From Deltaproteobacteria bacterium (GTDB lineage: Bacteria > Desulfobacterota > Desulfobacteria > Desulfobacterales > G020354645), in contig CP070652.1 in the NCBI GenBank assembly GCA_020354645.1, positions 5,422,914 to 5,478,097 of the forward strand: a stretch of 55,184 nt of DNA. Direction: 5' to 3'. The stretch's first letter is position 1. Every line of letters starts with the position of its first letter. Both the position numbers and the translations under genes were made by a program. Below the pieces are notes generated by a model. It saw nothing but the letters and a program-made list of their open reading frames with translations, had not been told where the DNA came from and made no database searches. Below, one piece after another: positions 25,057 to 34,420 of the stretch.

Positions 25057-26322
25057 TTATCTCCTTTCAAGGATCGTAAACGTGCAGGTACCCCCCGTAC
25101 CCCCGAGATTGTGTGCCCCGCCAACACGCAAGTCGCTGATGGGTATTTGTCGGTTGCCGGCTTTTCCCTTAAGCTGGGTCCATATCTCATAAAGCTGAGA
25201 AATCCCGGTGGCTCCCACAGGGTGGCCTTTGCACTTGAGCCCTCCGGATGTGTTGATCGGCTTAGATCCATCTAAGCGGGTTAACCCGTCGGCTACTGCT
25301 TTGTATCCCTCCCCCGGTTCGAAAAAGCCAAGGTCTTCGATATGAAGCAGTTCAGCTATCGAAAAACAGTCGTGTACTTCCGCAAATTGAACATCATTCG
25401 GTTTCAAACCGGACATCTCGTATGCTTCTTTGGCCGCATATCGGGTGGCTTCAAAGTAGGTCAGGTCATCGCAAGCATGCAGTCCTCTGCCACTTCCTTG
25501 GCCCATTCCGGCAAGATATATGGGGTCATCCGTGAAGTTTTTGGCGATATCTTCGGCCACCAGCAGCATACAGCTGGCACCGTCGCTGATGGGGCAGCAG
25601 TCATACAGATGCATCGGCCATGCAACGACCGGGTTTGCCCGCGGATCTTTTAAAAAATCCTTTTCATCCGACCACTGGGGTGTGTCGACGCCCTTTTTCT
25701 TTGCGCTCTCGATCTTTTTGTTCATCATGTCCCTGATGGTCAGCGGAAACTGGGCTTTCGGATTCAAAGGTGCGTTGCTGTGACTTTTTATGGTTACATT
25801 CATCAGGTGTTCCCGATTGGCACCGTATTTTGCAAAATAGGCCGTAGCAATCGCACCGAATACTCCCGGGAAAGTAAATCCAGCGGTGCCTTCATAAGGA
25901 ACCGTGGCCAGAGCCAGTCCTTCGGCAACCTCTTCAGTGCTTCGTTTAGACATTTCCTCCAGTCCACCCACCAGGACTATATCATAAAATCCGGAGGCAA
26001 TGGCAAACACACCTTCCCGAAAAGCGAGCGCACTGGAAGCACATGCGCCTTCCGTGCGTGTTGCCGGCTTCGGTGTTATACCGATCAAATCAGTTATGAT
26101 GGGACCCCAATGGGATTGGTGCATAAAAAAATCATTGGAGAAATTTCCGAGGTAAAGTGCATCTATCTCACCGGGATCAACACCCTTATCGATCGATGCC
26201 AGCATCTCATTGAAAGCTTCGGCGAATAAATCTTTTGAATTTTTATCCGCAAACATGCCGAATTTGGACATACCGGCGCCCACGATCGCAACGCCTCTGC
26301 CAAGTTTTCTACGTTTTTTCAT
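25057..26322 (-). CDS. Thiolase, SCP-x/BbsB-like acetyl-CoA acyltransferase
   Basis: This is a 421-aa thiolase-fold enzyme. The nucleophile C94 lies in TEGACASSALAF, the general-base region is VHDCFS (H317), H367 lies in KCKGHPVGATG, and the C-terminal loop is GGTGGTCTF with C413. It cleaves or forms a 3-oxoacyl-CoA bond with CoA. A clear AAGGAGAG site precedes the ATG. The pairing with a DUF35 protein and an SDR recalls bbsAB/bbsCD of benzylsuccinate beta-oxidation and sterol side-chain clusters, but no CoA-transferase, benzylsuccinyl-CoA dehydrogenase or fumarate-adding enzyme is visible, so the acyl substrate is unknown. Confidence 0.9.
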   Translation of the reverse strand: MKKRRKLGRGVAIVGAGMSKFGMFADKNSKDLFAEAFNEMLASIDKGVDPGEIDALYLGNFSNDFFMHQSHWGPIITDLIGITPKPATRTEGACASSALAFREGVFAIASGFYDIVLVGGLEEMSKRSTEEVAEGLALATVPYEGTAGFTFPGVFGAIATAYFAKYGANREHLMNVTIKSHSNAPLNPKAQFPLTIRDMMNKKIESAKKKGVDTPQWSDEKDFLKDPRANPVVAWPMHLYDCCPISDGASCMLLVAEDIAKNFTDDPIYLAGMGQGSGRGLHACDDLTYFEATRYAAKEAYEMSGLKPNDVQFAEVHDCFSIAELLHIEDLGFFEPGEGYKAVADGLTRLDGSKPINTSGGLKCKGHPVGATGISQLYEIWTQLKGKAGNRQIPISDLRVGGAHNLGGTGGTCTFTILERR

Positions 26323-26385
26323 TTTGTCTCTCCTTATAGAATGCCTTTCCCTTTCTTGATCTTTGTCTTTCCAATCTGATATCTC

Positions 26386-27225
26386 TCAATAAGTTAATAC
26401 AGCACCCCCATCAAAGAGGAGATCTCCGCCGATGAGATATCTAGCAAAACGAGAAAAACCAAAAATAAATAAATTCGCAACTTCAACGGGAGACATCATC
26501 TCCTTAATGCGGGATTTTCCCATCATCACATCCCGCATTACTTCTTCCTGCGTAATACCGCGTTGTTCCGCCTGGGCAGGAATCTGCTTTAAAGCAAGCG
26601 GTGTTTTCACAAAATTGGTGCTGACCGAAAAAGATCGAATCTTCCCTTCACCTTCGGCGGCGATGGACTGAGTAAGTGCTCTCAGACCAAACTTGGTGAT
26701 ATTGTAGACCGGTTTGTTAACCGTGCAGATGTGCGCATGTACGGATGCCATATTCCCAATGACCCCGATGCCTTCAGGGCTTTTCTTCATATGCGGAATG
26801 GTGAGTTTTGAAAGATAGAAGGGGGCGCGGAGCATCAACCGCTGCATCAGATCATATTTTTCCATGGGAAAATTATCAATGGGGTCTATATGTTGGATTC
26901 CGGCAACGTTAGCCAGATATTTGATGGCTCCCAATTTGGCAGCTTCAGTCACAGCATGCTCTACATCTTCATCAATAGTAAGATCAGTTTTTATAAAGAC
27001 CATCTGACCGCCTATTTCCCGGGCCATTTTTTGTGTGTTTTTTCCTTCTTCTTCATTGATGTCCAACCCAACCGTCATCAAATGGTTGGCAGCAGCTGCA
27101 ATAGCGATCGCCCGCCCGATTCCGGTGCCGGCTCCTGTGACAATGCAAACATTGTCGATATTATAGTGGTTGTCCTGAAGTATGAGGATTTCATCTTGCT
27201 TTATTACCGGTTCGTTGATCTCCAT
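26386..27225 (-). CDS. Short-chain dehydrogenase/reductase
   Basis: This is a 279-aa SDR with the cofactor motif TGAGTGIG (residues about 28-35), a NVAG-type motif in LANVAGIQH and a catalytic Ser with Tyr-x3-Lys (ASVHAH ... YNITKFG). I start at ATG 27225 because GGAGGGTGG lies just upstream; the frame extends about 42 codons further without support. It probably oxidises a 3-hydroxyacyl-CoA or 3-hydroxyacid to the 3-oxo form that the adjacent thiolase would cleave. 3-hydroxybutyrate-dehydrogenase-like enzymes are the closest look-alikes I can name. Confidence 0.85.
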   Translation of the reverse strand: MEINEPVIKQDEILILQDNHYNIDNVCIVTGAGTGIGRAIAIAAAANHLMTVGLDINEEEGKNTQKMAREIGGQMVFIKTDLTIDEDVEHAVTEAAKLGAIKYLANVAGIQHIDPIDNFPMEKYDLMQRLMLRAPFYLSKLTIPHMKKSPEGIGVIGNMASVHAHICTVNKPVYNITKFGLRALTQSIAAEGEGKIRSFSVSTNFVKTPLALKQIPAQAEQRGITQEEVMRDVMMGKSRIKEMMSPVEVANLFIFGFSRFARYLIGGDLLFDGGAVLTY

Positions 27226-27609
27226 ATTTCCACCCTCCGAGTTTTTATCAGCAAGGTAATAGTTATAGCTTTTATGAGCAAGTTTCGCGCGAACTTTCAG
27301 ACCAGTAGTGACAATAGGTGTTTGTTTATTATCTGACTTTGTTGCCGTCAATACAAAATGTTATGATTGGGCTTAAAACCGTCATTGCCATGAAAAACCA
27401 CAACAACGGGAAAGGGACGGCTTCCTTCCGTCAAACAAAAAAAACCGGGAATTTTTACATCCCCGGCCTGCAGAGTAATTTCTTTTATGGTCAGATCCCT
27501 ATTGATTGTTACATTTTACCAATTTTATATTTAGCCCCATGATATTCCGTGTCATTCCGTGGTCGAGGAAAACTGGCTCATCGGGTTAACGGGCTTAACC
27601 ATTTTATAT
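27226..27609. other. Spacer without recognised gene
   Basis: These 384 bp between the SDR and the 450-aa gene hold the SDR ribosome site, the weak terminator-like hairpin at 27437-27466 and otherwise no coding frame with family resemblance. Confidence 0.6.
27437..27466 (-). terminator. Candidate intrinsic terminator
   Basis: On the minus strand CCGGG (27466-27462) pairs with CCCGG (27449-27445) across a 12-nt loop and is followed by eight T residues. It lies about 145 bp past the stop of the 450-aa protein gene. The stem is short. Confidence 0.4.
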
Positions 27610-28962
27610 CTATCTCCCAGTATACATCCTCTCCTGAACATGTAGTGTGGCGAAATTAAATTCTCCGGCAAGGGTAACGGCCGCCGCGGCCGCGGCATAT
27701 TCTTTAGCACGGCTGATACCAGCCATTTTCAGGGCCTCCCTGGCCATAGGCGGGATAATTCCTTCGGGACTAGAGGTAATTCCCACCTCTACATTCGGTA
27801 ATTCGACGCCAAAAATCAGGTCATTGCCGCGTGTTTTGGCATATACTTTCTGATAACATGACACCAAATACGGCCGCGGATTGCATTTCATGGTCCGGTA
27901 AAATGCCGGTATAATTTCTCCGCCCATTCCGGTGTAAGCCTGCCACCCGATCTCCTCCGTTACACCCTGGTAATCCAAATCGATCCAGGAAAGAAAATCT
28001 TCAATGGGTCGACCAATGCTTTTTTCATAATCCTCAATCGGAATGGATTGCTGGGCGGACACATAACGCCCCCGCCTGTTTCTTGGCGAGGGCTTGAGGT
28101 CACCATCCCTGCCCATGCCGACGACCGACAACCGGCAAGTGATACCTTTTGTTCTGAAAAGATCATCGATGATATTCTTCGCCATGCCGGCCGCATGGGA
28201 ATTTTGGCCGTGTCCGCGGTGATTTTCAAATCGGGAATAAAAGCAGCAATGCAAAATACGGTCGTTGTGGTGCTGTTTGTAGAGAAAATCCACGTTGTCG
28301 ATTTCGCCACCCCAATCGGCGAGATGGGCACGGGTGATCCGGGAAATTATTTCCGGCAGTTGTTGCTGGATGAGATTTCTGGCTTTTTGCCGCTCGGATT
28401 CGGTATCAAACACAAACGACAAATTGCGCGCCGCAATTCCCCAATCTGAAACTTTAACCTCGATGGGACCATACTTGTTCAATTTAAAGCATCCGACACT
28501 GATACCCAGATGGCCAACACCAGGCCCCCAGCAGAGTATGTTCTGAAACGTTTTACTCACATCTCCGTTAACGCTTACTTCACCCGCATAGCTGTAGTAA
28601 TCTTCCACGCCGCCGATGTAATTATTGACCAGTGGTTTATGTCGCTCTCCTTCTGCCAAAATCTCCAGGGGTGTGTCGCACATGCCGCAGCGCAAGTAAG
28701 TGTCATCTGCTGCGAGTGTCCATAAGCTTCCGTCATTGGGACATCGATAGCCCACGTGGTAAGGTTTTTCCGGCATAACAATATGGTGAAATTTATGCCC
28801 GCTTTTCTCTTCAACAAAAGCGCGCCTGGCCGCGACCGCGGCGGTGATATTATCCGGTACTGGAACCCCTTCCTGAAGCGAAATTTCTTCTGCTTTCCAG
28901 GGAGCGGTTTTACCATCCAACAGCATATCTTTGATCTTTTTTACGACATCTTCCCGATTCAT
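27610..28962 (-). CDS. Unrecognised 450-aa protein of the CoA-thioester cluster
   Basis: I cannot assign this soluble 450-aa protein to a family. It has a possible zinc-ribbon near residues 70-100 (CPND ... CGMC, three cysteines plus nearby His), a glycine-rich GPGVGHLGISVG segment, a basic stretch SPRNRRGRYVSAQQS and a conserved-looking C-terminus (GIIPPMAREALKMAGISRAK, then an alanine-rich helix). No signal peptide or membrane span is seen. GGAGGA lies just before the ATG, so it is certainly a real gene. It lies between MaoC and SDR/thiolase genes on one strand, so it probably acts in the same CoA-ester pathway. Confidence 0.8.
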   Translation of the reverse strand: MNREDVVKKIKDMLLDGKTAPWKAEEISLQEGVPVPDNITAAVAARRAFVEEKSGHKFHHIVMPEKPYHVGYRCPNDGSLWTLAADDTYLRCGMCDTPLEILAEGERHKPLVNNYIGGVEDYYSYAGEVSVNGDVSKTFQNILCWGPGVGHLGISVGCFKLNKYGPIEVKVSDWGIAARNLSFVFDTESERQKARNLIQQQLPEIISRITRAHLADWGGEIDNVDFLYKQHHNDRILHCCFYSRFENHRGHGQNSHAAGMAKNIIDDLFRTKGITCRLSVVGMGRDGDLKPSPRNRRGRYVSAQQSIPIEDYEKSIGRPIEDFLSWIDLDYQGVTEEIGWQAYTGMGGEIIPAFYRTMKCNPRPYLVSCYQKVYAKTRGNDLIFGVELPNVEVGITSSPEGIIPPMAREALKMAGISRAKEYAAAAAAVTLAGEFNFATLHVQERMYTGR

Positions 28963-29133
28963 AGATCCTCCTCCGTGAGCAAAGGGGAAATAAGGGTGAG
29001 TTCCAGCTCCTGTTACAGGGTTAACGCTAAACCTTTATTTATTCTTTGACGCTCTGTCAACAAAGGTGTCCAAGCAAAAAGCACGGGCTAAAATGAGATG
29101 AGGCTAAGATCCATACGACTCCCATCGTTTGCT

Positions 29134-29556
29134 TCAGGCAGGCCGTGGCGGGCTGACGAGGGCCTCACCGTCCAAAACGGTCTCCCCTTCTTGATTGATG
29201 CAATACGTTTTGATCCGAACTCTTTTTTTACCTGCAATTTTCTCTGAAATTTCGGCACAGGCAGTGATGGTGTCGCCGATCTTCACCGGAGCCAGGAAGT
29301 TAATCTCCTGTCGCATATAGATGGATCCCGGGCCGGGGAGCATCGTTCCAATAACCGTAGAGATAAAACTGGCCGTTAACATGCCGTGGGCAATCCGGGT
29401 TTTAAAATAGGTATCTTTGGCATATTCTTCATCGACATGGGCCGGGTTGAAATCGCCGGTAACGCCGGCAAATAAATACACATCCGATTCAGAAATGGTT
29501 TTTGAAAATTTTGCCGAATCCCCCACTTCCAATTCATCAATTGTTTTGCCGATCAT
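29134..29556 (-). CDS. MaoC-family (R)-specific enoyl-CoA hydratase
   Basis: This is a 140-aa hot-dog fold protein. The hydratase 2 motif has D35 and H40 in TGDFNPAHVDEEYA, as in PhaJ/MaoC enzymes that hydrate 2-enoyl-CoA to (R)-3-hydroxyacyl-CoA. The length is that of single-domain PhaJ. GGAGG precedes the ATG. It would supply hydroxyacyl-CoA to the SDR and thiolase encoded next in the same direction. Confidence 0.9.
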   Translation of the reverse strand: MIGKTIDELEVGDSAKFSKTISESDVYLFAGVTGDFNPAHVDEEYAKDTYFKTRIAHGMLTASFISTVIGTMLPGPGSIYMRQEINFLAPVKIGDTITACAEISEKIAGKKRVRIKTYCINQEGETVLDGEALVSPPRPA

Positions 29557-29988
29557 GGAATTTTACCTCCTTCACCAATTTTCTATAATTGCCTGCAATG
29601 ACTATAATAATATAAATTTTTCACACAATCAGCGTACACAAAAAATACGCCAAAAAAAGATTTCAAAATGAAGAGGACGGCTTTGACCGGATTAAGGGTA
29701 ATAATGCACAATGGAGCGACCGCTAAAATATCAAAGTCGCAATAACGGTGAGCCAGGCGAGTTAAGTTCAACTCAAAGCAATCTCAAAAATCTGGATCAG
29801 TTTTTATGGTAAGGCGAAACATTGGATTTGCCGGTTTGTCCCGCTATAGCGATTCTCAAAATAATGTTCCGAAACAAAGCACAATGAAGAGGTCCGGTCA
29901 GGGGATAAATTTTTGTAGTCAAGATGTGAAATCCCGCTTGCGGGCGGGACTATCGGACTTTGGACGCATTTTTGATACAGGTATTCGT
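29557..29988. other. 432-bp spacer with one GC hairpin
   Basis: There is no convincing gene on either strand. A perfect stem TCCCGC (29932-29937) / GCGGGA (29944-29949) lies near the mce stop. Read on the minus strand it resembles the GTCCCGC...GCGGGAC apex of the element at 42508-42715. Confidence 0.5.
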
Positions 29989-30390
29989 CTACCTCTCGCA
30001 AAGTTCCACCAATACGCCACCGGTTGACTTTGGATGCAAAAATGCAATCCTGGCGCCACCTGCCCCGTGGCGAGGCTTTTCATCGATGAGTCGAATCCCT
30101 TTTTCTTTTAACTCCCGCAAGGCAGCTTCGAGATCTCCAACCCGAAAAGCGATGTGCTGTATGCCTGCCCCTTTTTTCTCCAGATATTTGGCAATCGGCC
30201 CATCCGGTGATGTGGATTCCAGTAGTTCTATTTCGCTCTCACCGATCGGGAAAAAAGCGGTGGTCACTTTTTGGGCCTCAACAGTTTCCGTGCCAGCAAA
30301 CTCAAGACCCAGAACATCGGTCCAGAAGTTTTTCCCTTCACGAATACTCTTTACTGCAATGCCGAGGTGATCAATCTTCAAGACCTTCAT
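29989..30390 (-). CDS. mce: Methylmalonyl-CoA epimerase
   Basis: This 133-aa vicinal-oxygen-chelate enzyme interconverts (S)- and (R)-methylmalonyl-CoA in propionate and odd-chain or branched-acid oxidation. The two repeated modules begin KIDHLGIAVKSI (metal His near residue 8) and GIQHIAFRV (second His), with Glu in GGVLVELCE near the end. AAGGA precedes the ATG. Propionyl-CoA oxidation through methylmalonyl-CoA is common in sulfate reducers. The mutase and carboxylase are not in this window. Confidence 0.93.
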   Translation of the reverse strand: MKVLKIDHLGIAVKSIREGKNFWTDVLGLEFAGTETVEAQKVTTAFFPIGESEIELLESTSPDGPIAKYLEKKGAGIQHIAFRVGDLEAALRELKEKGIRLIDEKPRHGAGGARIAFLHPKSTGGVLVELCER

Positions 30391-30425
30391 ACATTATTCC
30401 TTTTACGTCTGCCTATCCATGCAAA

Positions 30426-30482
30426 ATGTGGGATAAAAGACAAGGGCTTTCGATCTCACACCGCCTATCTTGTATCCCACAT
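30426..30482. repeat. Inverted word pair (ATGTGGGAT)
   Basis: ATGTGGGAT (30426-30434) pairs perfectly with ATCCCACAT (30474-30482), with an inner ACAAG/CTTGT pair. It may terminate or process the mRNA between the NifU-like and mce genes. Confidence 0.6.
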
Positions 30483-30605
30483 CTTATGTAAGAATTATAC
30501 CGTATGCTCAACTCGACCGGGGGTCAACCGTTGGAGTTTAAAGTCTCTATTGATATTTTCCGGACGACTTGCTTGAATACCGCAATAAAATTGACATCGA
30601 AACCA

Positions 30606-30827
30606 TCATTGAACGGACTCTACCGATTTTACTTCGGGAATTTCCTGTTTTAAGAGTCTCTCAATGCCGTTTTTAACCGTCATTTGGGACATGGGGCATC
30701 CGGCACAGGCACCTTGGAGGCGAACCTTAACGACACCGTCTTCCACATCAACAAATTCTACGTCACCGCCGTCTGCCTGAAGCATGGGCCTGATCTTCTT
30801 TATGGCTTCTTCAACTTGTTCTTTCAT
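30606..30827 (-). CDS. NifU C-terminal domain Fe-S scaffold protein
   Basis: This 73-aa stand-alone NifU/Nfu domain has the cluster-binding CAGC (C41, C44) within LQGACAGCPMSQMT. Nfu proteins carry and deliver [4Fe-4S] clusters, relevant to the many Fe-S enzymes of an anaerobe. GGGAG precedes the ATG. It lies downstream of tgt, on the same strand, with a 142-bp gap. Confidence 0.92.
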   Translation of the reverse strand: MKEQVEEAIKKIRPMLQADGGDVEFVDVEDGVVKVRLQGACAGCPMSQMTVKNGIERLLKQEIPEVKSVESVQ

Positions 30828-30969
30828 AATCGATCTCCCTTTTTTGATTTATTGTTGGTTTTCGCAGCTTCTACATATATTTAACACGAATACCAAAAAT
30901 TCAACACCAAAAATTCAGGTTTTTAGCCGATGGCAATAAAAAAGAATTATCGTTTTGCCCACAACGTTC

Positions 30970-32121
<1,152 letters not shown>

Positions 32122-32127
<6 letters not shown>

Positions 32128-32478
32128 TTCTGATTTTAGAGATTTTATAAGGCCATGAAGCATTTTCGATGTGCTTAATACCTCACTGTTAAGCTCTTTT
32201 TGTGTTTGATTAGTAATGACGCCAATTCTTCCGGCAATATATATTTGAGTTCGCAGCTCTGCTGCTGAACCTTTAGAAATATGAAGAAACCTAATAAATT
32301 CTGCTGTAGATCCACGCTCAGCCCCTTCAGCAATATTGCTTGGAATCGATACTGCCGCTCGTGTCATCTGGTCTTTCAAACCATAATACTTACAATTCTC
32401 TAAAATTCCATAAACACTCACTGCGAGACCGCACGCCTTTTGCCAAACGTCTAAATCTTCGAATGAACCGTATGCCAT
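32122..32478 (-). CDS. Four-helix-bundle protein (S23/IVP, Avd-like)
   Basis: This 118-aa all-helical protein has the family signature FEDLDVWQKA at the start, TRAAVSIPSNIAEGAERG in the middle and FLHISKGSAAELRTQ after it. Relatives are encoded in 23S rRNA intervening sequences or as stand-alone genes, and Avd assists retrohoming in diversity-generating retroelements; no reverse transcriptase is near. The gene has a good AAAGGA site and splits the queA-tgt pair. Inverted word arrays lie on both sides (32097-32127 and 32641-32690), which suggests arrival as a cassette. Cellular function is unknown. Confidence 0.88.
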
Positions 32479-32640
32479 TTTTCCTTTCCCTTCACAGACA
32501 ACTCAATACGTACCAACTAGTTCATTTCTTGTGGAATTCTTTTTTGAGAACAAAATTATTTGTCCCAAATATAAAGCAAAGGTTGAAATGGTAATAAGTT
32601 GAAGGATCTTGGCCTATCTTGAAAGAATAAGAAACCTTCA

Positions 32641-32690
32641 CTTAACACTTAAAACTTAACACTTAAAACCTAACACTTAAAACTTAGACA
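32641..32690. repeat. Word array right of the four-helix-bundle gene
   Basis: Five or six copies of a degenerate 9-to-10-nt word (CTTAACACTTAAAACTTAAC type) run up to the queA stop. Their reverse complement matches the array at 32097-32127. Confidence 0.75.
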
Positions 32691-33736
32691 ATAAACATCG
32701 CATCTCCATAGCTATAAAACCTATATCTCTCTTTTATAGCCGCTGCATAGGCCTTCAAAATGTTCTCGCGACCGGCAAATGCAGATACCAGCATCAGCAG
32801 TGAAGATTTGGGCAAATGAAAATTGGTGATCATCGCATCCACCACCTTAAACTGATACCCCGGATAAATGAAAAGATTGCAGTTGCCGCTGCCATCACGG
32901 ATATTTCCCTTTGGGTCCGCAACAAACTCGAGAGTGCGCACACAGGTCGTTCCTACGGCTAAAATCCGTTTGCCTTCAGACTTACCGCGGTTAATCGTAT
33001 CAGCTGTTGCGGGCGGAATTGAGAACTGTTCTGAATGCATACGATGATCTCGGATATCCGATACCCGGATAGGAAGGAAGGTGCCATAACTGATATGCAG
33101 GGTAATTGGAACAATCTGGACTCCTCTTGATTTAATTTTAGTAATCAGCTCTTGGGTAAAATGAAATCCTGCAGTGGGGGCCGCAACAGCGCCTTTGCGG
33201 GAAGCATAGACGGTTTGATAGGACACCTTATCATTGGGAAATTCTTCATTTTCAATGCGTTTTATATAGGGCGGAAGCGGTATTTGACCGATTTGATAAA
33301 GTAAGTCTTCAAAACCACCCCGATATAAAAACTTCAGGGTGTATATGCCGTCTTGACCGTTTAATACTTCGGCTTTTAGTCGACGATCAAAGTGTATCCG
33401 CGCGCCGGGCTTTGAAGGTTTTGAAGCCTTGATCAGACAAGTGCTGATGAATTCGCCACTTTTTTCTTTCGCGCCGGCATAGTCCAGAAGGAGAACTTCA
33501 ACCCTTCCCCCGGTTTCTTTGCGGCCTTTCAAACGACCGGGAATCACCTCCGTATCGTTGATAACCAGTATATCCGTTGACAATAAAAAATGGGGCAGGG
33601 CATTAAATAGGTGGTGGGACAATTCACCCGTTTGCCGGTTCAAGAAAAGAAGCCGGGAGCGGTCCCGTTGGCTCACCGGCTTCTGGGCAATCAGCTCATG
33701 CGGAAGATAATAATCGTAATCGGATAAAGAATACAT
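32684..33736 (-). CDS. queA: S-adenosylmethionine:tRNA ribosyltransferase-isomerase
   Basis: This 350-aa enzyme transfers and isomerises the ribose of SAM onto preQ1-tRNA, giving epoxyqueuosine. Signature stretches are the N-terminal YDYYLPHELIAQKP, RDRSRLLFLNR, FPNDKVSYQTVYA, GAVAAPTAGFHFT and TNFHLPKSSLLMLVSAFAG. The length is normal. The start at 33736 has only a weak ribosome site. Its stop region overlaps the end of a word array. Confidence 0.96.
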   Translation of the reverse strand: MYSLSDYDYYLPHELIAQKPVSQRDRSRLLFLNRQTGELSHHLFNALPHFLLSTDILVINDTEVIPGRLKGRKETGGRVEVLLLDYAGAKEKSGEFISTCLIKASKPSKPGARIHFDRRLKAEVLNGQDGIYTLKFLYRGGFEDLLYQIGQIPLPPYIKRIENEEFPNDKVSYQTVYASRKGAVAAPTAGFHFTQELITKIKSRGVQIVPITLHISYGTFLPIRVSDIRDHRMHSEQFSIPPATADTINRGKSEGKRILAVGTTCVRTLEFVADPKGNIRDGSGNCNLFIYPGYQFKVVDAMITNFHLPKSSLLMLVSAFAGRENILKAYAAAIKERYRFYSYGDAMFIV

Positions 33737-33809
33737 ACGATTAACCGGTTAATGAATTTGGTTCGGTATCCCTATTCATCTCGTGGTTAATGTTTTGGGG
33801 GGTGTTTTT

Positions 33810-33850
33810 AAAATGGCAAACACGAAATACGAAACACCAAACACTTACTG
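33810..33850. repeat. Short word array (ACGAAATACGAAACACC type)
   Basis: AACACGAAATACGAAACACC and CAAACACTTA resemble the words at 11472-11503. No inverted arm is apparent here. Confidence 0.4.
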
Positions 33851-33905
33851 TTCGGTTTACGCTTAGATGAATCATTCCCACCGATAAGGACAAAAACCGG
33901 TTGAC

Positions 33906-34091
33906 CTACTTTTTCCCCACATACACCAGCCCAAGACCGATAAGCATAAACACAAATCCTAACTTGCGCAGGGTGGCATCGGGCACTTCAAGTATCTTAT
34001 TAAACCAGGACTTCATCTTTTCCGGGAATGCGAAATAGGGAAACCCCTCGATAATCAAAACCATTCCTATTACGCACAAAAAGAATTTCAT
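33906..34091 (-). CDS. DUF2065 small membrane protein
   Basis: This is a 61-aa protein with two membrane spans (about residues 3-20 and 44-59) joined by a short polar loop, matching the DUF2065 family found next to hfl genes in proteobacteria. I start at ATG 34091, preceded by GGCGGGGGG; the open frame runs further upstream to 34229 but that part has no membrane or family character. No function is known. Confidence 0.8.
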   Translation of the reverse strand: MKFFLCVIGMVLIIEGFPYFAFPEKMKSWFNKILEVPDATLRKLGFVFMLIGLGLVYVGKK

Positions 34092-34420
34092 AATAACCCC
34101 CCGCCAGATTAATCGAGTGAATCTGCTACAGCCTTCTGGCGTGCTTGACAAATTGGCACCTTCTGGGATGAACCAACAGTGATACCGAAATCGCACACCC
34201 CTCATTGCATATCCTACATTATTCCTCAACCTTTATCACAGTAAACCGGCTTTCTTTATAGGGCTAATGTTTTATTTTGCTGCTATGGGGGTGACAATCG
34301 GGTTAAAAACATTTACGCTTGCCAAACAGATTAAAGGTATAGTAATGGTTAGTAACCACTAGACCAACAAAAACAAATAGTTATAGTTCCATTCAATCAT
34401 ATGAATCGGGAGTTAATAAA
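34092..34420. other. Divergent spacer before the ABC exporter
   Basis: This 329-bp divergent region must hold the promoters for DUF2065 and the exporter operon. I see no well-spaced -35/-10 pair. A GGTTAGTAACC palindrome lies at about 34348-34358. Confidence 0.4.

Noticed and set aside
32641..32690. A short CRISPR-like repeat series
   Set aside because: Units are 9-10 nt, degenerate and contiguous with no spacers, and no cas genes are present.
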